This document shows, in pieces, positions 34,131 through 44,000 of a DNA stretch of 64,000 nucleotides (within the stretch, counting starts at the first letter, position 1; each line of letters starts with the position of its first letter). The DNA is taken from contig CAYTMQ010000001.1 of the NCBI GenBank assembly GCA_964438995.1, positions 496,001 to 560,000 on the forward strand. The letters run 5' to 3'. Origin of the DNA: JABMMZ01 sp964438995. GTDB taxonomy: Bacteria; Bacteroidota; Bacteroidia; NS11-12g; UBA955. The notes beneath the pieces are model-generated. The model did no database searches. It worked only from the letters and a program-made list of their open reading frames with translations, and was not told where the DNA came from. The translations under genes and the position numbers were made by a program.

Positions 34131-37004
34131 TTAATCTTTAAGTATTGGTAATTTAATGGTAATGGTTGTGCCCTTTTTCAATTCACTTGAAATGGTAAAT
34201 TGTCCTTGGTCGGCCATGTCTTTATATAAAAGTTCTATTCTTTCTTTCGTAATGCCAATGCCATATTCTTTGAGTGACACATCTTTTGAATCAAAACCGC
34301 AGCCATTGTCAATTATGGTGTATTGCAAATGGTTGTCTGATGTTTTTTCAATTTTCAATTGCAAAAGTCCTTTTTGTTGCATGCCTTTAAAAGCATGTTT
34401 AATGGAGTTTTCTACCATTGGTTGTATTAGCAATGGTGGAACGTATAACGATTCTTGGGTTTTTGTATCAATCGAACATTCTAGGGTGTAATCAAATTTA
34501 TCTGTAAATCTCAATTTTTCAATTTCTAAATATGAGATGGTGTATTCTATTTCTTTATCAAGAGTGATGTATTCCTTATTCGAATAGTCAAGACTCTTCC
34601 TCATGATAGAAGCTAATGTACCTATATATGTATTGGCCAAATTGTGTTCTTTTAAAAATATCAATTGTTGGATATTACTCAATGCATTGAAAACGAAATG
34701 TGGATTCATCTGAGCCCGTAAAATTCTCAATCTCATTAATATTAGGTTATTGCTCAATTTAACCTTGTCTTTCAAAAGTTGTAAATAGTATACAATGGAA
34801 GAAATGACAATAATACTACACAGTGCAATAAACCACATTTGCTTGAACCAAGGCGCATTGATTTGAATGTTTAGTACACTTAATTTTCCAGTTTTGCCTT
34901 GGGCATTTACAGCGCAAATTTCAAACGTATAATTACCAGGCTCCAATCCAAGTAAGGGCACTTGAAGATTATTGGTTTCAACCCAAGCATTGTTCAACTC
35001 TTTGACTCTATATTTGAATTTGTACTGACTGCCAGCATTGATGAATGAAGCAGAATATGAAATGATGATGTTGTTCAAATTGTATGGCAAATTGGTAAGA
35101 GTATTGCTAAAAATTTGATTGTTGATTTTAACTTCGGTGATGATGGTATTAGAAATATCTGAAATAGTATTAGGAAGAGGATTGTACAAATAAACCCCAT
35201 CCGGCGTAGCTAGTAGAATTTTTTTGTCAATAAAGGCAACACTATTGACTATTTTTCCGGGAATTCCTTCAGAGAGTGAAATGTTTTGCAATTGAAAATC
35301 ACTTAATAGAAGTCCATCGTTGTAGGTGATTTTGCAAATGCCGTTTTGAGTCGATAGCCAAATACTATTGTCTTCAGCTACCTGTATCTCAAAGCAAACA
35401 TCAGACATAAGATTGTATTTGGAATCACTGTTTTGGGAGAAGCGTTTGATGCCGTATTTTTTAGAGTAAAAAAAGACGCCTTTTTGGTCAGTAGCAATCC
35501 AAATATTGCCTTTTTTGTCGCATTTTATGTCAACAATTCTACTTCTGTCAATAAGAGGATCCAATTGAATTGGATTATTGTTATAAACAGTATCTTTTTT
35601 TTGTACTTTTACGATACCATGAAAACCCCCTAACCAAATGTTTTGGTCATCAATTTTGCATATAGCATAAGTTCTCTTGTCGTAAATTTCTATTAGTTTA
35701 TGCTCATCAAAAATATAACAATTGTTGGCAGTTGCAATTAAAACTTTATCATCAGAATATGGCTCAATGTCTTTGACAGCTTGCCGACTTATTCTAGTTG
35801 GATGTTTGAACTTTTTATCTGTTAATACAATACCTCCATCGCTTCCAATTATATAATAGTCACTAGTTGCGGCAAAGCCTCTTGTTCTTTTGTGAATTGT
35901 GTCAAGAAATTTAAGTTCGGTTTGACCATTTAATTGAAGTTCTAATAGTCCGTTGCTTTCTGTCCTTAGAGTAATGACGTTTTGTGTATTTTGAATGGCT
36001 AATATGCCTCTGTTTAATGGGTATTTCAATGCTATGTTAATAGGCGCATTATAATGGATAAAATACAAGCCGTTATCAGGGGTAGAGAACCATCGGTTTT
36101 TCTTATGGTCGGTATAAATGAAATCAAATCGAAAAGGCAAATCAACATGTTCGATGATTCGATTAAATGAATCGTTTACAATTGAGTATGAATGATCGGT
36201 TGTTAAAATAAATTCACCATTGTTGTCATAGATTCTATTGTATTTGGAATGCACTGGGAATAATGCTTTGTGTCCATTATTCATATCAAATCTTAAAACA
36301 TTTGATGCATTGGTTTGGTTTAAAAGTCCGTAAATATAGTTTTTTGGAGCCTTTGAATAATTGATGGACATTCCCCATATTTTATTGTCTTCAATTTTAA
36401 TTGAATCGCCTTTTTGCCATGTTAGTAGTTCAAGTCTACTAAGAGAGTGAAAACCCAAACTGTTTTCGTATAAAATATTCTGAAACAGATAGGAGCGCAT
36501 TTCATCTTTAAATTTTACTTCAATGTCTTGAATGTCTTTGCCTATAATCCATCTGGTATTGTTTTGACGAATTAAGAAAGCCATTGAATTGTTTTTTTGA
36601 ACAATAAAATAATAATTCCGCTCTTCGTTTTTGTAATCTTTGACCCTTTTTAGAAATGGGTCATTAGTAGAATTGTAAATTTTGCCGTTAAAATAGTATG
36701 AAGGCTCAGAGCTAAAGCTATTAAACCAAATACGCCCTTTCTGGTCCTCAAAGATGCCTAGAATCTCATTGTCAGGTAATCCTTCGTTACTTGTATAATT
36801 CACAAAGTTGACACCATCAAACTTGCTAACACCTAAGTCAGTACATACCCAAATAAAACCATTTCTATCTTCAAGAATGTTGTAGATTTTATTGGATGGC
36901 AAACCATTGTTAATGGTATAATTGCTGTAAAAAGGATATTGTCCCCACAGTGGATTTAGTAGCAGTAAGAACAATAACGTAAAATATAATTTCAGTAGAT
37001 TCAA
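34131..37004 (-). CDS. Sensor kinase with ligand propeller, Y_Y_Y domain and LytS-type kinase
   Basis: 957 residues. The signal peptide ends PLWGQ. A periplasmic beta-propeller follows with repeats such as ILEDRNGFIWVCTD, IFEDQKGRIWFNS, CDKKGNIWIATDQKG and VAEDNSIWLSTQNG. A Y_Y_Y Ig-like domain ends at about 715, then comes one membrane helix (about 720-741). The kinase has the LytS/His_kinase signature MNPHFVFNALSNIQ (His769) and a HATPase region (DNGCGF, YGIGITKERIELLY). The propeller type is known from polysaccharide-sensing hybrids, but here the regulator is separate. The start is TTG at 37004; the next Met lies far inside, so the signal peptide needs it. Confidence 0.92.
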   Translation of the reverse strand: MNLLKLYFTLLFLLLLNPLWGQYPFYSNYTINNGLPSNKIYNILEDRNGFIWVCTDLGVSKFDGVNFVNYTSNEGLPDNEILGIFEDQKGRIWFNSFSSEPSYYFNGKIYNSTNDPFLKRVKDYKNEERNYYFIVQKNNSMAFLIRQNNTRWIIGKDIQDIEVKFKDEMRSYLFQNILYENSLGFHSLSRLELLTWQKGDSIKIEDNKIWGMSINYSKAPKNYIYGLLNQTNASNVLRFDMNNGHKALFPVHSKYNRIYDNNGEFILTTDHSYSIVNDSFNRIIEHVDLPFRFDFIYTDHKKNRWFSTPDNGLYFIHYNAPINIALKYPLNRGILAIQNTQNVITLRTESNGLLELQLNGQTELKFLDTIHKRTRGFAATSDYYIIGSDGGIVLTDKKFKHPTRISRQAVKDIEPYSDDKVLIATANNCYIFDEHKLIEIYDKRTYAICKIDDQNIWLGGFHGIVKVQKKDTVYNNNPIQLDPLIDRSRIVDIKCDKKGNIWIATDQKGVFFYSKKYGIKRFSQNSDSKYNLMSDVCFEIQVAEDNSIWLSTQNGICKITYNDGLLLSDFQLQNISLSEGIPGKIVNSVAFIDKKILLATPDGVYLYNPLPNTISDISNTIITEVKINNQIFSNTLTNLPYNLNNIIISYSASFINAGSQYKFKYRVKELNNAWVETNNLQVPLLGLEPGNYTFEICAVNAQGKTGKLSVLNIQINAPWFKQMWFIALCSIIVISSIVYYLQLLKDKVKLSNNLILMRLRILRAQMNPHFVFNALSNIQQLIFLKEHNLANTYIGTLASIMRKSLDYSNKEYITLDKEIEYTISYLEIEKLRFTDKFDYTLECSIDTKTQESLYVPPLLIQPMVENSIKHAFKGMQQKGLLQLKIEKTSDNHLQYTIIDNGCGFDSKDVSLKEYGIGITKERIELLYKDMADQGQFTISSELKKGTTITIKLPILKD

Positions 37005-37011
37005 TTAGTGA

Positions 37012-37040
37012 CAAATATATAGGTATTTGATTAATTTCAA
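37012..37040 (-). promoter_or_regulatory. Promoter of the sensor kinase/LytTR operon
   Basis: The minus strand has TTG (37038-37040), 18 bases, then TATATTTG (37012-37019), close to consensus. The TTG start codon follows 7 bases later, so the mRNA may be nearly leaderless. Confidence 0.6.
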
Positions 37041-37155
37041 TTTAATGGATATGTCATAAATGTATTTTAAATGGGTCATATTTGTAATTTTTAAGTCAAA
37101 TTGCAGAACAATCAAACTATTGGTCTGATACTTAAGTTAATTTGAAATCTATTAC

Positions 37156-37968
37156 ATGACAAAACTCAAAATAATCATATTTGCTTTGATGCTTTTGGTG
37201 TCATGTCACAAGCCAGAATTGGTAGAAATTGATACACCCAAATTTGATATCATATTAATAGCTGGTCAGTCGAATACACTCAATGGTATTGGTTTGGACC
37301 CTTCTATAGATTCAGTTTCATATGGGGTATTACAATTGGGTAGATGGGATGGTAATGACTTAAACATTATTGAAGCCACTGAGCCATTAGATCATCCCGA
37401 TAAACGTATAGGTAAAGTAGGTTTCGGACTTACATTCGCTAAGTTGTATAAGGATTCTTGTTTAAAAACAGGGCGCCAAGTACTGTTAGTGCCTTGCGGT
37501 AAAGGAAGTACAGGGTTTTATAGTCGCGATTGGAACAAAGGCGATGTCTATTATAATGATGCTATATTGAGGGTCAATCACATCATTCACAATTATCCTG
37601 GAAGTGAACTAAAAGTTGTGCTTTGGCAACAGGGAGAACACGATGTATTGAATGTGGATTTTGAGCATCAGTTAGATTCTATGATAGTCAATTTAAGACA
37701 AGACATTTACAAGTGGTCAGGCAATAAACTATTTATTGCAGGAGGCATGGTGCCATATTGGGTAAATCAATTTCCAAGTAGAACAGCACATCAAGCGCGA
37801 ATAAAACAAGTTACACAAAGGGTGCCATATACGGCATATGTAGACCCAACATTTCCTTTTGTAATTGGAAAACCTGATGATACATCTGATGAAATTCATT
37901 ACAATGCAGAAGGATTGCGTGAACTAGGTAAACGTTATTTTGCGGCGTATATGAAGCTGATGAAGTGA
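37156..37968 (+). CDS. SGNH-type esterase lipoprotein (sialate O-acetylesterase/CE6-like)
   Basis: 270 residues with a lipoprotein signal (ALMLLVSCHKPE). The catalytic Ser is in IAGQSNTLNGIG; the second block is WQQGEHDVLN, and the acidic/His pair is probably DEIHYNAEG near residue 252. These match the SASA/CE6 family that removes acetyl groups from glycans. It is a lone gene divergent from the sensor kinase operon. Substrate is not readable. Confidence 0.8.
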   Translation: MTKLKIIIFALMLLVSCHKPELVEIDTPKFDIILIAGQSNTLNGIGLDPSIDSVSYGVLQLGRWDGNDLNIIEATEPLDHPDKRIGKVGFGLTFAKLYKDSCLKTGRQVLLVPCGKGSTGFYSRDWNKGDVYYNDAILRVNHIIHNYPGSELKVVLWQQGEHDVLNVDFEHQLDSMIVNLRQDIYKWSGNKLFIAGGMVPYWVNQFPSRTAHQARIKQVTQRVPYTAYVDPTFPFVIGKPDDTSDEIHYNAEGLRELGKRYFAAYMKLMK

Positions 37969-38075
37969 TAAAATTCATCAATATGTCTTAAGATTTTTTA
38001 AATAAAATTCATATTAATGTCTGTTGCATACTTTTTCTATGTTTTTGTTGTTATACAACTAAAGAATTTAAAATT

Positions 38076-38711
38076 ATGTATAAATTAACCCTAATTATTT
38101 TTGCCATAATGGTTATGGCATCTTGTAAAAAAACTGAAGACGCCGCGCCTGTAGCAGAAACGTATGATGACTATTCTGGATTAAAGGTTGGGAGCTATAG
38201 AATTTATAATACTTACCAAATTGATGAGAATGGCAAAGAAAGTTTAATTCCAAATTATTTAGATAGTATATGCATAACAGGAGATAGGGTAATAAGTGGC
38301 AACAAGTATTATGAGGAGTCTTTATTTACAAATGGTAATTTTCAGTATAAAAGATATTTCAGAGATTCTTTACATTATTTAGTAGATGCTTATGGTCAAA
38401 TATATTATTCGTCTACTGACTTTCAAAACATCATAAAATCAGATTACGAAGTGTACATGGATACCTTTTGTAAATGGGAGTTTTTTATGGTTGATAAAGG
38501 TAAATTTAATACTGTGCCCGCAGGAACATTCAATACCATAACATCTAGATATAAAATCTATTGGTATCCTATGGAAAATGGAACTTATCCAATCAGAAAT
38601 GCAGATAAAATTTATGCCAAAGGTATTGGCCTAATTTCAGATATCATATATAGTACATATGATAAAAACTCCTATGAAGAGCGCCGACTAATAAGATATG
38701 GAGAAAATTGA
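38076..38711 (+). CDS. Lipoprotein, paralogue of the protein at 24231
   Basis: 211 residues with a lipoprotein signal (IMVMASCKKTED, Cys about residue 17). The N-terminal landmark GLKVGSYRIYNTYQID and the order DSICI, GNKYYEES, RYFRDS, YYSSTDF and AKGIGLISDII match the lipoprotein at 24231-24851. The family is not recognised; the body looks all-beta. It is 107 bases after the esterase gene and 12 bases before the convergent 38724 gene. Confidence 0.7.
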   Translation: MYKLTLIIFAIMVMASCKKTEDAAPVAETYDDYSGLKVGSYRIYNTYQIDENGKESLIPNYLDSICITGDRVISGNKYYEESLFTNGNFQYKRYFRDSLHYLVDAYGQIYYSSTDFQNIIKSDYEVYMDTFCKWEFFMVDKGKFNTVPAGTFNTITSRYKIYWYPMENGTYPIRNADKIYAKGIGLISDIIYSTYDKNSYEERRLIRYGEN

Positions 38712-38723
38712 GTTGTAGTTCAA

Positions 38724-39512
38724 TTATAAATACAAATGCTCCACCAAGTATTTGGCTATATCTTCTTCAGATTTTCCTATAGATGAATTTACGGTATGAG
38801 ACGTATTGTCTTTTGCAACGATGATTTGCCAATTGTAATCTCCAATACCAGTATTTTTAGCTGTTGCAATTAATTCACCATTGGGCAAAGTGATGGTATA
38901 ATGCGTAATAACGGCACCGTTTTCGGCTTTAGTTTCTTTTTTGATATTGCCAATAAGGGTGCCAGATTGATTGATGGATTCTCCAACAACATTCACTGCG
39001 CCATTTCTATTTCTATCTACCAATTTGCTTTTATCAGTTGTTGTTGCGGGAGCAGAACTGCCACCTTTTAATAGTACCAGTTTTGTGACATTGGCAACAT
39101 TTAGTCCGGTGTTATTGAATAGGTCGTAATCGACAATGGTATTTTCCAGATCAATTTCTGAGATTTTGCATTTAATTTTTTGAGCTTGATTGATGAATAA
39201 GATGTTCCAATAATGGATAGCAGTTGAGCCAGAACCAACAACTTCAGATTCAATATAAATTTCCTCCGAATTCGGATTGCCCAATGGTCTGACACTATAA
39301 GCGCCAAAGCTACCAAGAATTTTTTTAGAACCTATCATCAGACAATAAGGTTTACCAGATGCAAACAACGTATCCAAGCTCACAAGATTTTTAGATTTGT
39401 CTTTGCTTTTCTTCACTTTTTCGGCATGTTTTTCAAGTTCTTTAGGAGTTCTTTCTTGCGCAGATAAAGAGAAAGGAAACAGAAGAATTAAAAAGATGAT
39501 GTGTGATTTCAT
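38724..39512 (-). CDS. Secreted or periplasmic protein of unknown function
   Basis: 262 residues from ATG 39512, where a clean signal peptide begins (MKSHIIFLILLFPFSLSAQ); a longer upstream reading would bury it. A Lys-rich segment (KHAEKVKKSKDKSK) follows and the rest is mixed, probably beta-rich. It has no motif that I recognise. The neighbours do not suggest a role. Confidence 0.65.
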   Translation of the reverse strand: MKSHIIFLILLFPFSLSAQERTPKELEKHAEKVKKSKDKSKNLVSLDTLFASGKPYCLMIGSKKILGSFGAYSVRPLGNPNSEEIYIESEVVGSGSTAIHYWNILFINQAQKIKCKISEIDLENTIVDYDLFNNTGLNVANVTKLVLLKGGSSAPATTTDKSKLVDRNRNGAVNVVGESINQSGTLIGNIKKETKAENGAVITHYTITLPNGELIATAKNTGIGDYNWQIIVAKDNTSHTVNSSIGKSEEDIAKYLVEHLYL

Positions 39513-39705
39513 GAAGCGAATATAGAGGAATTTTTGTGGTTTTATGTCAATGGAATTAGTTGTGTAAAACCAAAACAACTTCGCAATTTATTGCGGTTAA
39601 ATGAATAATATGTGTGTCAAATGCGATGAATCGCAGGGTTAAGAGGAAATGTTTTTAGGAAATGGGTATTTAGAGGGAGTGTCAGTTTGAGTGTGGGTGT
39701 GAAGA

Positions 39706-39757
39706 AAAAAAGAGAGTGATTAAGTCCGCATTCGCTTTCACACTCGCTCTCTTTTTT
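39706..39757. terminator. Hairpin terminator upstream of the 39906 gene
   Basis: AAAAAAGAGAGTGA (39706-39719) pairs with TCGCTCTCTTTTTT (39744-39757) over 14 bases with one G-T pair, enclosing a 24-base loop and ending in a T run. Confidence 0.65.
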
Positions 39758-39790
39758 GTAGACCAAATAGGCGAAATGTCGAACTTTTTT
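39753..39790 (+). repeat. Left copy of a dispersed repeat flanking the 39906 gene
   Basis: TTTTTGTAGACC, then ATAGGCGAAAT (39767-39777) and TGTCGAACTT (39777-39786). The same blocks recur in the same order and orientation at 40579-40655. Here the last two blocks are contiguous; in the other copy 34 extra bases separate them. Confidence 0.6.
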
Positions 39791-39905
39791 GAAGGATGGA
39801 ATTCTTTATCTTCGCATTGAAGATTACCGAAAGGTCGTTTATGAAGCTAGCGGGAAATACTTTCATAAATAAAAATATTTAAATTAATTTACCTCCTCCA
39901 GACAT

Positions 39906-40484
39906 ATGCGTCAATCCACATTATTAATCGCTTTAGTGTTTATTAGTCTCAGTAGCTGTTCAGACGTTATGAACAAAGAAGAAGCCTTTGCATTCATGCA
40001 TGACAGCTCGGTTCAGTCATTAGATACCCTCAATTTCAAGAATTCTGAAATTTTTAGAGTTTGCCGTGACCGCGGCATCTTCAATAGCAACCATTGCCTG
40101 TTTCATAAAAAAGGAACGGATGAATATCGTGAAATGGAACATTATGAAAATGGCATCGCATGGGGTGAGTTCATTGTACTGCCCTGCCAGTCCAACCGGC
40201 AGCCAATTGACACGGGTGTGTGGATGAAACTAAACCAGAGTTTTAGACCGGAGAATGACCTTGAGTATGGGTTCCAAGTTCAGGATAGCATAAAAAAACT
40301 TTCACATAATATAGAAAAAGAGGGTCTCTACAAGTTTAAAGCCGGCAAACTTCATTGGCAAGGCAGACTTGGTCCTGGTTGCAAACTGCCAGTACTCGAT
40401 TCAGGTTTGTACTACCTGACTCCACCCGGAGTTTTCTACCAGTCGAAAATCTCTATCAGTGAACTGGAAGCAATGTATGATTGA
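39906..40484 (+). CDS. Lipoprotein of unusual codon use, unknown function
   Basis: 192 residues with a lipoprotein signal (FISLSSCSDVMNK, Cys about residue 18). The body has paired cysteines (RVCRDRG, HCLFHK, LPCQSN, PGCKLP) and no recognised domain. Five of its eight Arg codons are CGT, CGC or CGG, whereas neighbours use mostly AGA, and it is richer in GC than the flanks. It sits alone between two copies of a dispersed repeat, each next to a hairpin. This suggests recent arrival, but no integrase or transposase is near. Confidence 0.65.
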   Translation: MRQSTLLIALVFISLSSCSDVMNKEEAFAFMHDSSVQSLDTLNFKNSEIFRVCRDRGIFNSNHCLFHKKGTDEYREMEHYENGIAWGEFIVLPCQSNRQPIDTGVWMKLNQSFRPENDLEYGFQVQDSIKKLSHNIEKEGLYKFKAGKLHWQGRLGPGCKLPVLDSGLYYLTPPGVFYQSKISISELEAMYD

Positions 40485-40544
40485 ATAATTTGCTGAATAC
40501 ACCGATTAGTCAATTCCGTTACACACCATTCAAGGTATAAGGAA

Positions 40545-40584
40545 CAAAAATAAAAATCCGCTTTATGGCGGATTTTTATTTTTG
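40545..40584. terminator. Strong terminator after the 39906 gene
   Basis: A perfect 17-base-pair inverted repeat (left arm 40545-40561, right arm 40568-40584) with the six-base loop TTTATG; core CCGC/GCGG and A/T outer arms. Confidence 0.85.
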
Positions 40585-40655
40585 TGGGCCTGATAGGCGA
40601 AATACTATCTTCGGTCGTGAGAACGCTTACGCTAAGTTGTCGAACTTAATTTTTT
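40579..40655 (+). repeat. Right copy of the dispersed repeat flanking the 39906 gene
   Basis: TTTTTGTGGGCC, ATAGGCGAAAT (40593-40603), 34 extra bases, then TGTCGAACTT (40638-40647) and a T run. Its first 25 bases match the left copy with four differences. The extra 34 bases contain a short hairpin (CTTA/TAAG). Confidence 0.6.
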
Positions 40656-40662
40656 AATAGTA

Positions 40663-40707
40663 GCCCCAGTAGCAGAAACTCCGCTTTGCTGCGTCACGCT
40701 ACGGGGC
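40663..40707. repeat. REP-like palindromic element
   Basis: GCCCCAGTAGC (40663-40673) pairs with GCTACGGGGC (40698-40707) with one bulged base, and an inner alternative hairpin joins GCAGAAA with TTTGCTGC. It is GC-rich compared with its surroundings, which is typical of repetitive extragenic palindromes. Only one copy is seen in the window. Confidence 0.5.
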
Positions 40708-40710
40708 GAT

Positions 40711-40750
40711 AAAAACATAAAGCTCGCTTTTGGGGCGAGCTTTTGTTTTT
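40711..40750. terminator. Terminator behind tRNA-Met
   Basis: AAGCTCGC pairs with GCGAGCTT, extended by AAAAACA/TGTTTTT across a small bulge. On the minus strand it lies 6 bases after the end of tRNA-Met. Confidence 0.75.
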
Positions 40751-40756
40751 TAATCG

Positions 40757-40830
40757 TAGCGGAGGGGAGAGTTGAACTCCCGGCCTTAGGGTTATGAATC
40801 CTACGCTCTAACCACCTGAGCTACCCCGCC
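40757..40830 (-). tRNA. tRNA-Met (anticodon CAT)
   Basis: On the minus strand the 74 bases fold as a cloverleaf. The acceptor begins GGCGGGG, the D arm is AGCTCAGGTGGTTAGAGC, the anticodon loop is TTCATAA with CAT at 40794-40796, and the T arm is GGGAGTTCAACTCTCCC. CCA is not encoded. The CAT anticodon could also mark a tRNA-Ile2 precursor, but the body looks like elongator tRNA-Met. Confidence 0.92.
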
Positions 40831-41085
40831 ATTTTCGTAAAACGAGGTGCAAAGGTAAGGTTTTAGTTTTTTTTAGGCAAAAAATATTTGTCTTAATTTA
40901 ATGGCTATTGCATGTTTTTTATAAAAATGTATGCTGAAATCGTGAATTACCCCAATTTTTATCGGTTTTTTATTGCCAATCATCCATTAATCCCATACTG
41001 TATATAATAAGTTGGAAACCATTTTTGTTTTTCGTTTTCAAACAAGGCGACTTTTGCCTATTTTCGCTTCGATTTTAAATAAAAT

Positions 41086-44000
41086 ATGAATTATAAGATG
41101 ATTAACAACCTTCTTGGTTGGTTGATGTTCCTGGTCTCTCTTACAGTCTATTCAATGACTTTGGAGCCATCTGTTAGTCTATGGGACTGCGGTGAGTTTA
41201 TCTCTGCTTCCTACAAACTGCAAGTCGTTCACCCACCCGGAGCACCTTTGTTCCTGCTTTTTGGTAGATTGTTCTCTATGTTCGCCGGCGAAGCTTCTAA
41301 CGTGGCTATCGCAGTGAATATGTTGAGTGCCGTAACTTCAGCTCTTACTGTACTGTTTACGTTCTGGATCACTACCCATTTCGCTAAGAAAATTGTTAAA
41401 GATGAGTCTACCAGCTCAAATAGAATTGCCATTTTTGGCGCTGGTATCGTTGCCGCATTGGCATTGACTTTCAGTGATTCATTTTGGTTCAGTGCTGTTG
41501 AAGCAGAGGTTTACGCTATGTCATCTTTCTTTACTGCTCTTACTTTCTGGGCTGCTTTGCGCTGGGAAGAAAGCGATAGTAAATACGCTGATAAATGGTT
41601 GATCATGGTGGCATACCTTGTTGGTTTGGCTGTAGGTACTCACTTATTGAGTTTACTTGTAATTCCTACTGTAGCTTATATTTATTACTTCAAACACAAT
41701 GCTAAAACCACAACTTCTGGAATGGTTAAGACTGGTTTAATCGGTCTAGCCGTATTGTTTTTCGTTCAGAATGGCGTTATACCAGGTATACCAAACCTAA
41801 TGGCTAAAATGGATTTGTTCTTCGTAAACAGTCTAGGTTTGCCTTTCAACTCAGGTTCAATGTTTGCCATTGTGTTGCTTATAGCAATTACTGCTTATGG
41901 TATCTATTACTTCTCTAAAGTAAAAGTCAATAGAGTGGTTAACTTAGCATTCATTTGTTTTGCTTATATACTTTTAGGTTATTCTTCATACGCTATGGTT
42001 GTAGTGCGTTCTGCAGACAATCCAGCAATTGACATGAACAATCCTGAAGAACCATTTAACTTATTGAGTTATATCAACCGTGAACAATATGGCGACCGTC
42101 CATTGTTGTATGGTCCATATTTCAACGCACCTCCAGCTGACGAAGATGGAGATGGTTACTACGACGTAAAAGTTGGTAAACCATATTACAGAAAAGACAA
42201 AACTGAATATGTAACTTGGGGTAACAAACAAGAATACAAATGGGATAAATCATATAGTACACTATTCCCTCGTATGGGTGATAAAGACAAAGAAACCAGT
42301 ACCTCAGGATACCGCAGTTGGGGTGGCATGGCAGAATTGTCTGATCAAATTGATTACATGAAAAATCAATTAAGTCAAACCCAAGACCCTAAAGAAAAAG
42401 AAAAATTGCAAATGTCTATTCAAGAGTTGGAGTTACAAAAGCCATCTATGGGTAACAACCTTCAATTCTTGGTGAAATACCAATTAGGACATATGTATTT
42501 TAGATATTTGATGTGGAACTTTGTAGGCCGTCAAAACGATCAACAAGGTCATGATTTCAACAGAACATTGGATGGTAACTGGTATTCAGGCATTGGTTTC
42601 GTAGACAACATGCACCTCGGTCCGCAATCTAAATTACCAGAATATATGGCCAATAACCCTGGAAGAAATGCGTATTACTTTATTCCATTAATCCTTGGTC
42701 TTTTGGGTATTTTCTATCAGTATAAAAAAGGCAAGAACGACTTCATCAGTACTTTTGTATTGTTCGTGTTTACAGGTGCCTTGATCATCATCTTCTTAAA
42801 TCAACCACCATACGAACCGCGTGAGAGAGATTACTCTTTGGTAGGTTCATTCCAAACATTCTGTATCTGGATTGGATTAGGTGTGCTGTTTATTTGGGAT
42901 AAATTAAGAAATAAAATATCAGGCACTATGGCTGCTATTTTGGCATCTGTTATTGCTTTGTCTGCTCCAGTTTTAATGGGCACACAAGGTTGGGACGACC
43001 ACGATAGAAGCGGCCGTTATTTGGGTATCGATTTCGCTAAAAACTACTTAAACTCTTGTCCTCCTAACGCCATATTATTCACCAATGGTGATAATGATAC
43101 ATATCCATTATGGTATGCTCAAAACGTTGAAGGCATTAGAAAAGACATACGCATCATCAACCAAAGTTTGTTGCCAACAGATTGGTATTCTCAAGTGTTG
43201 TTAACGAAAGTATACGACAGTGAAAGATTGCCATTGTCATTGACAAAAGAGCAATTGGCAGCTGGTGTTAACGACTACTTCCAATTCAATGATGGCAAAG
43301 ACAATTCACCTAAAGAATTATCAGAGTTCATCAGTAAATTGGTGAATGGCAAAATGGAATACTACGACCACCGTATCTTCAAAGTAACTGTTGATAAAGC
43401 AGCGGCTTTAAAATCTGGAGTAGTAAGAATGGAAGACAGTGCTAAGATAGCCGACCAAATCATCATCAATTTCCCAAGTGGTAGCCTAAACAAAGGTCAC
43501 TTAGTGTTATTAGATTTAATTGCACAAAATGCTGCTACAGGATGGAAGCGACCAATATGTTTCTCAACAACATCTGGAGATGAAGGCTTGTTAGGCATGC
43601 ACGAATATTTTGAAAGAAAAGGATTGATTTACCAATTGGTTCCAGTAAAAACTCCAGCAACTAGAGGTAATGTTACCAATGTAAACATTGATTTGATGTA
43701 CGATATGTTGATGAACAAATTCAGATATTCTGGCATCAAAGAAAAACCAAATTATTATTTGGATGATAAAGCAACCATTGTGCCTTATGCAATTCAAAAC
43801 ATGTTCTTATTTACAGGTTACGATATGTTGAGAAAAATTGAAGAAATCAAATTCAACGATTCAACATTGTCTAATCCTGCTAACAAAGCAAAAGTAGATG
43901 AGTATAAGACCAAGATATTGGCATTAACTAAGAAAGTGAAAGAAGAATATCCTGAGAGAGCATTGCCAGCTAAAGCTGATTTTATGTACAACTTAGCTGT

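Noticed and set aside
39838..39866. Small hairpin TTATGAA/TTCATAA before the 39906 gene
   Set aside because: Only seven base pairs, all AT-rich; expected by chance in such sequence.
40579..40655. Degenerate tRNA remnant in the right dispersed repeat
   Set aside because: A GATAG/CTATC stem resembles a T arm, but the loop lacks TTCGA-like bases and no other arm is present.
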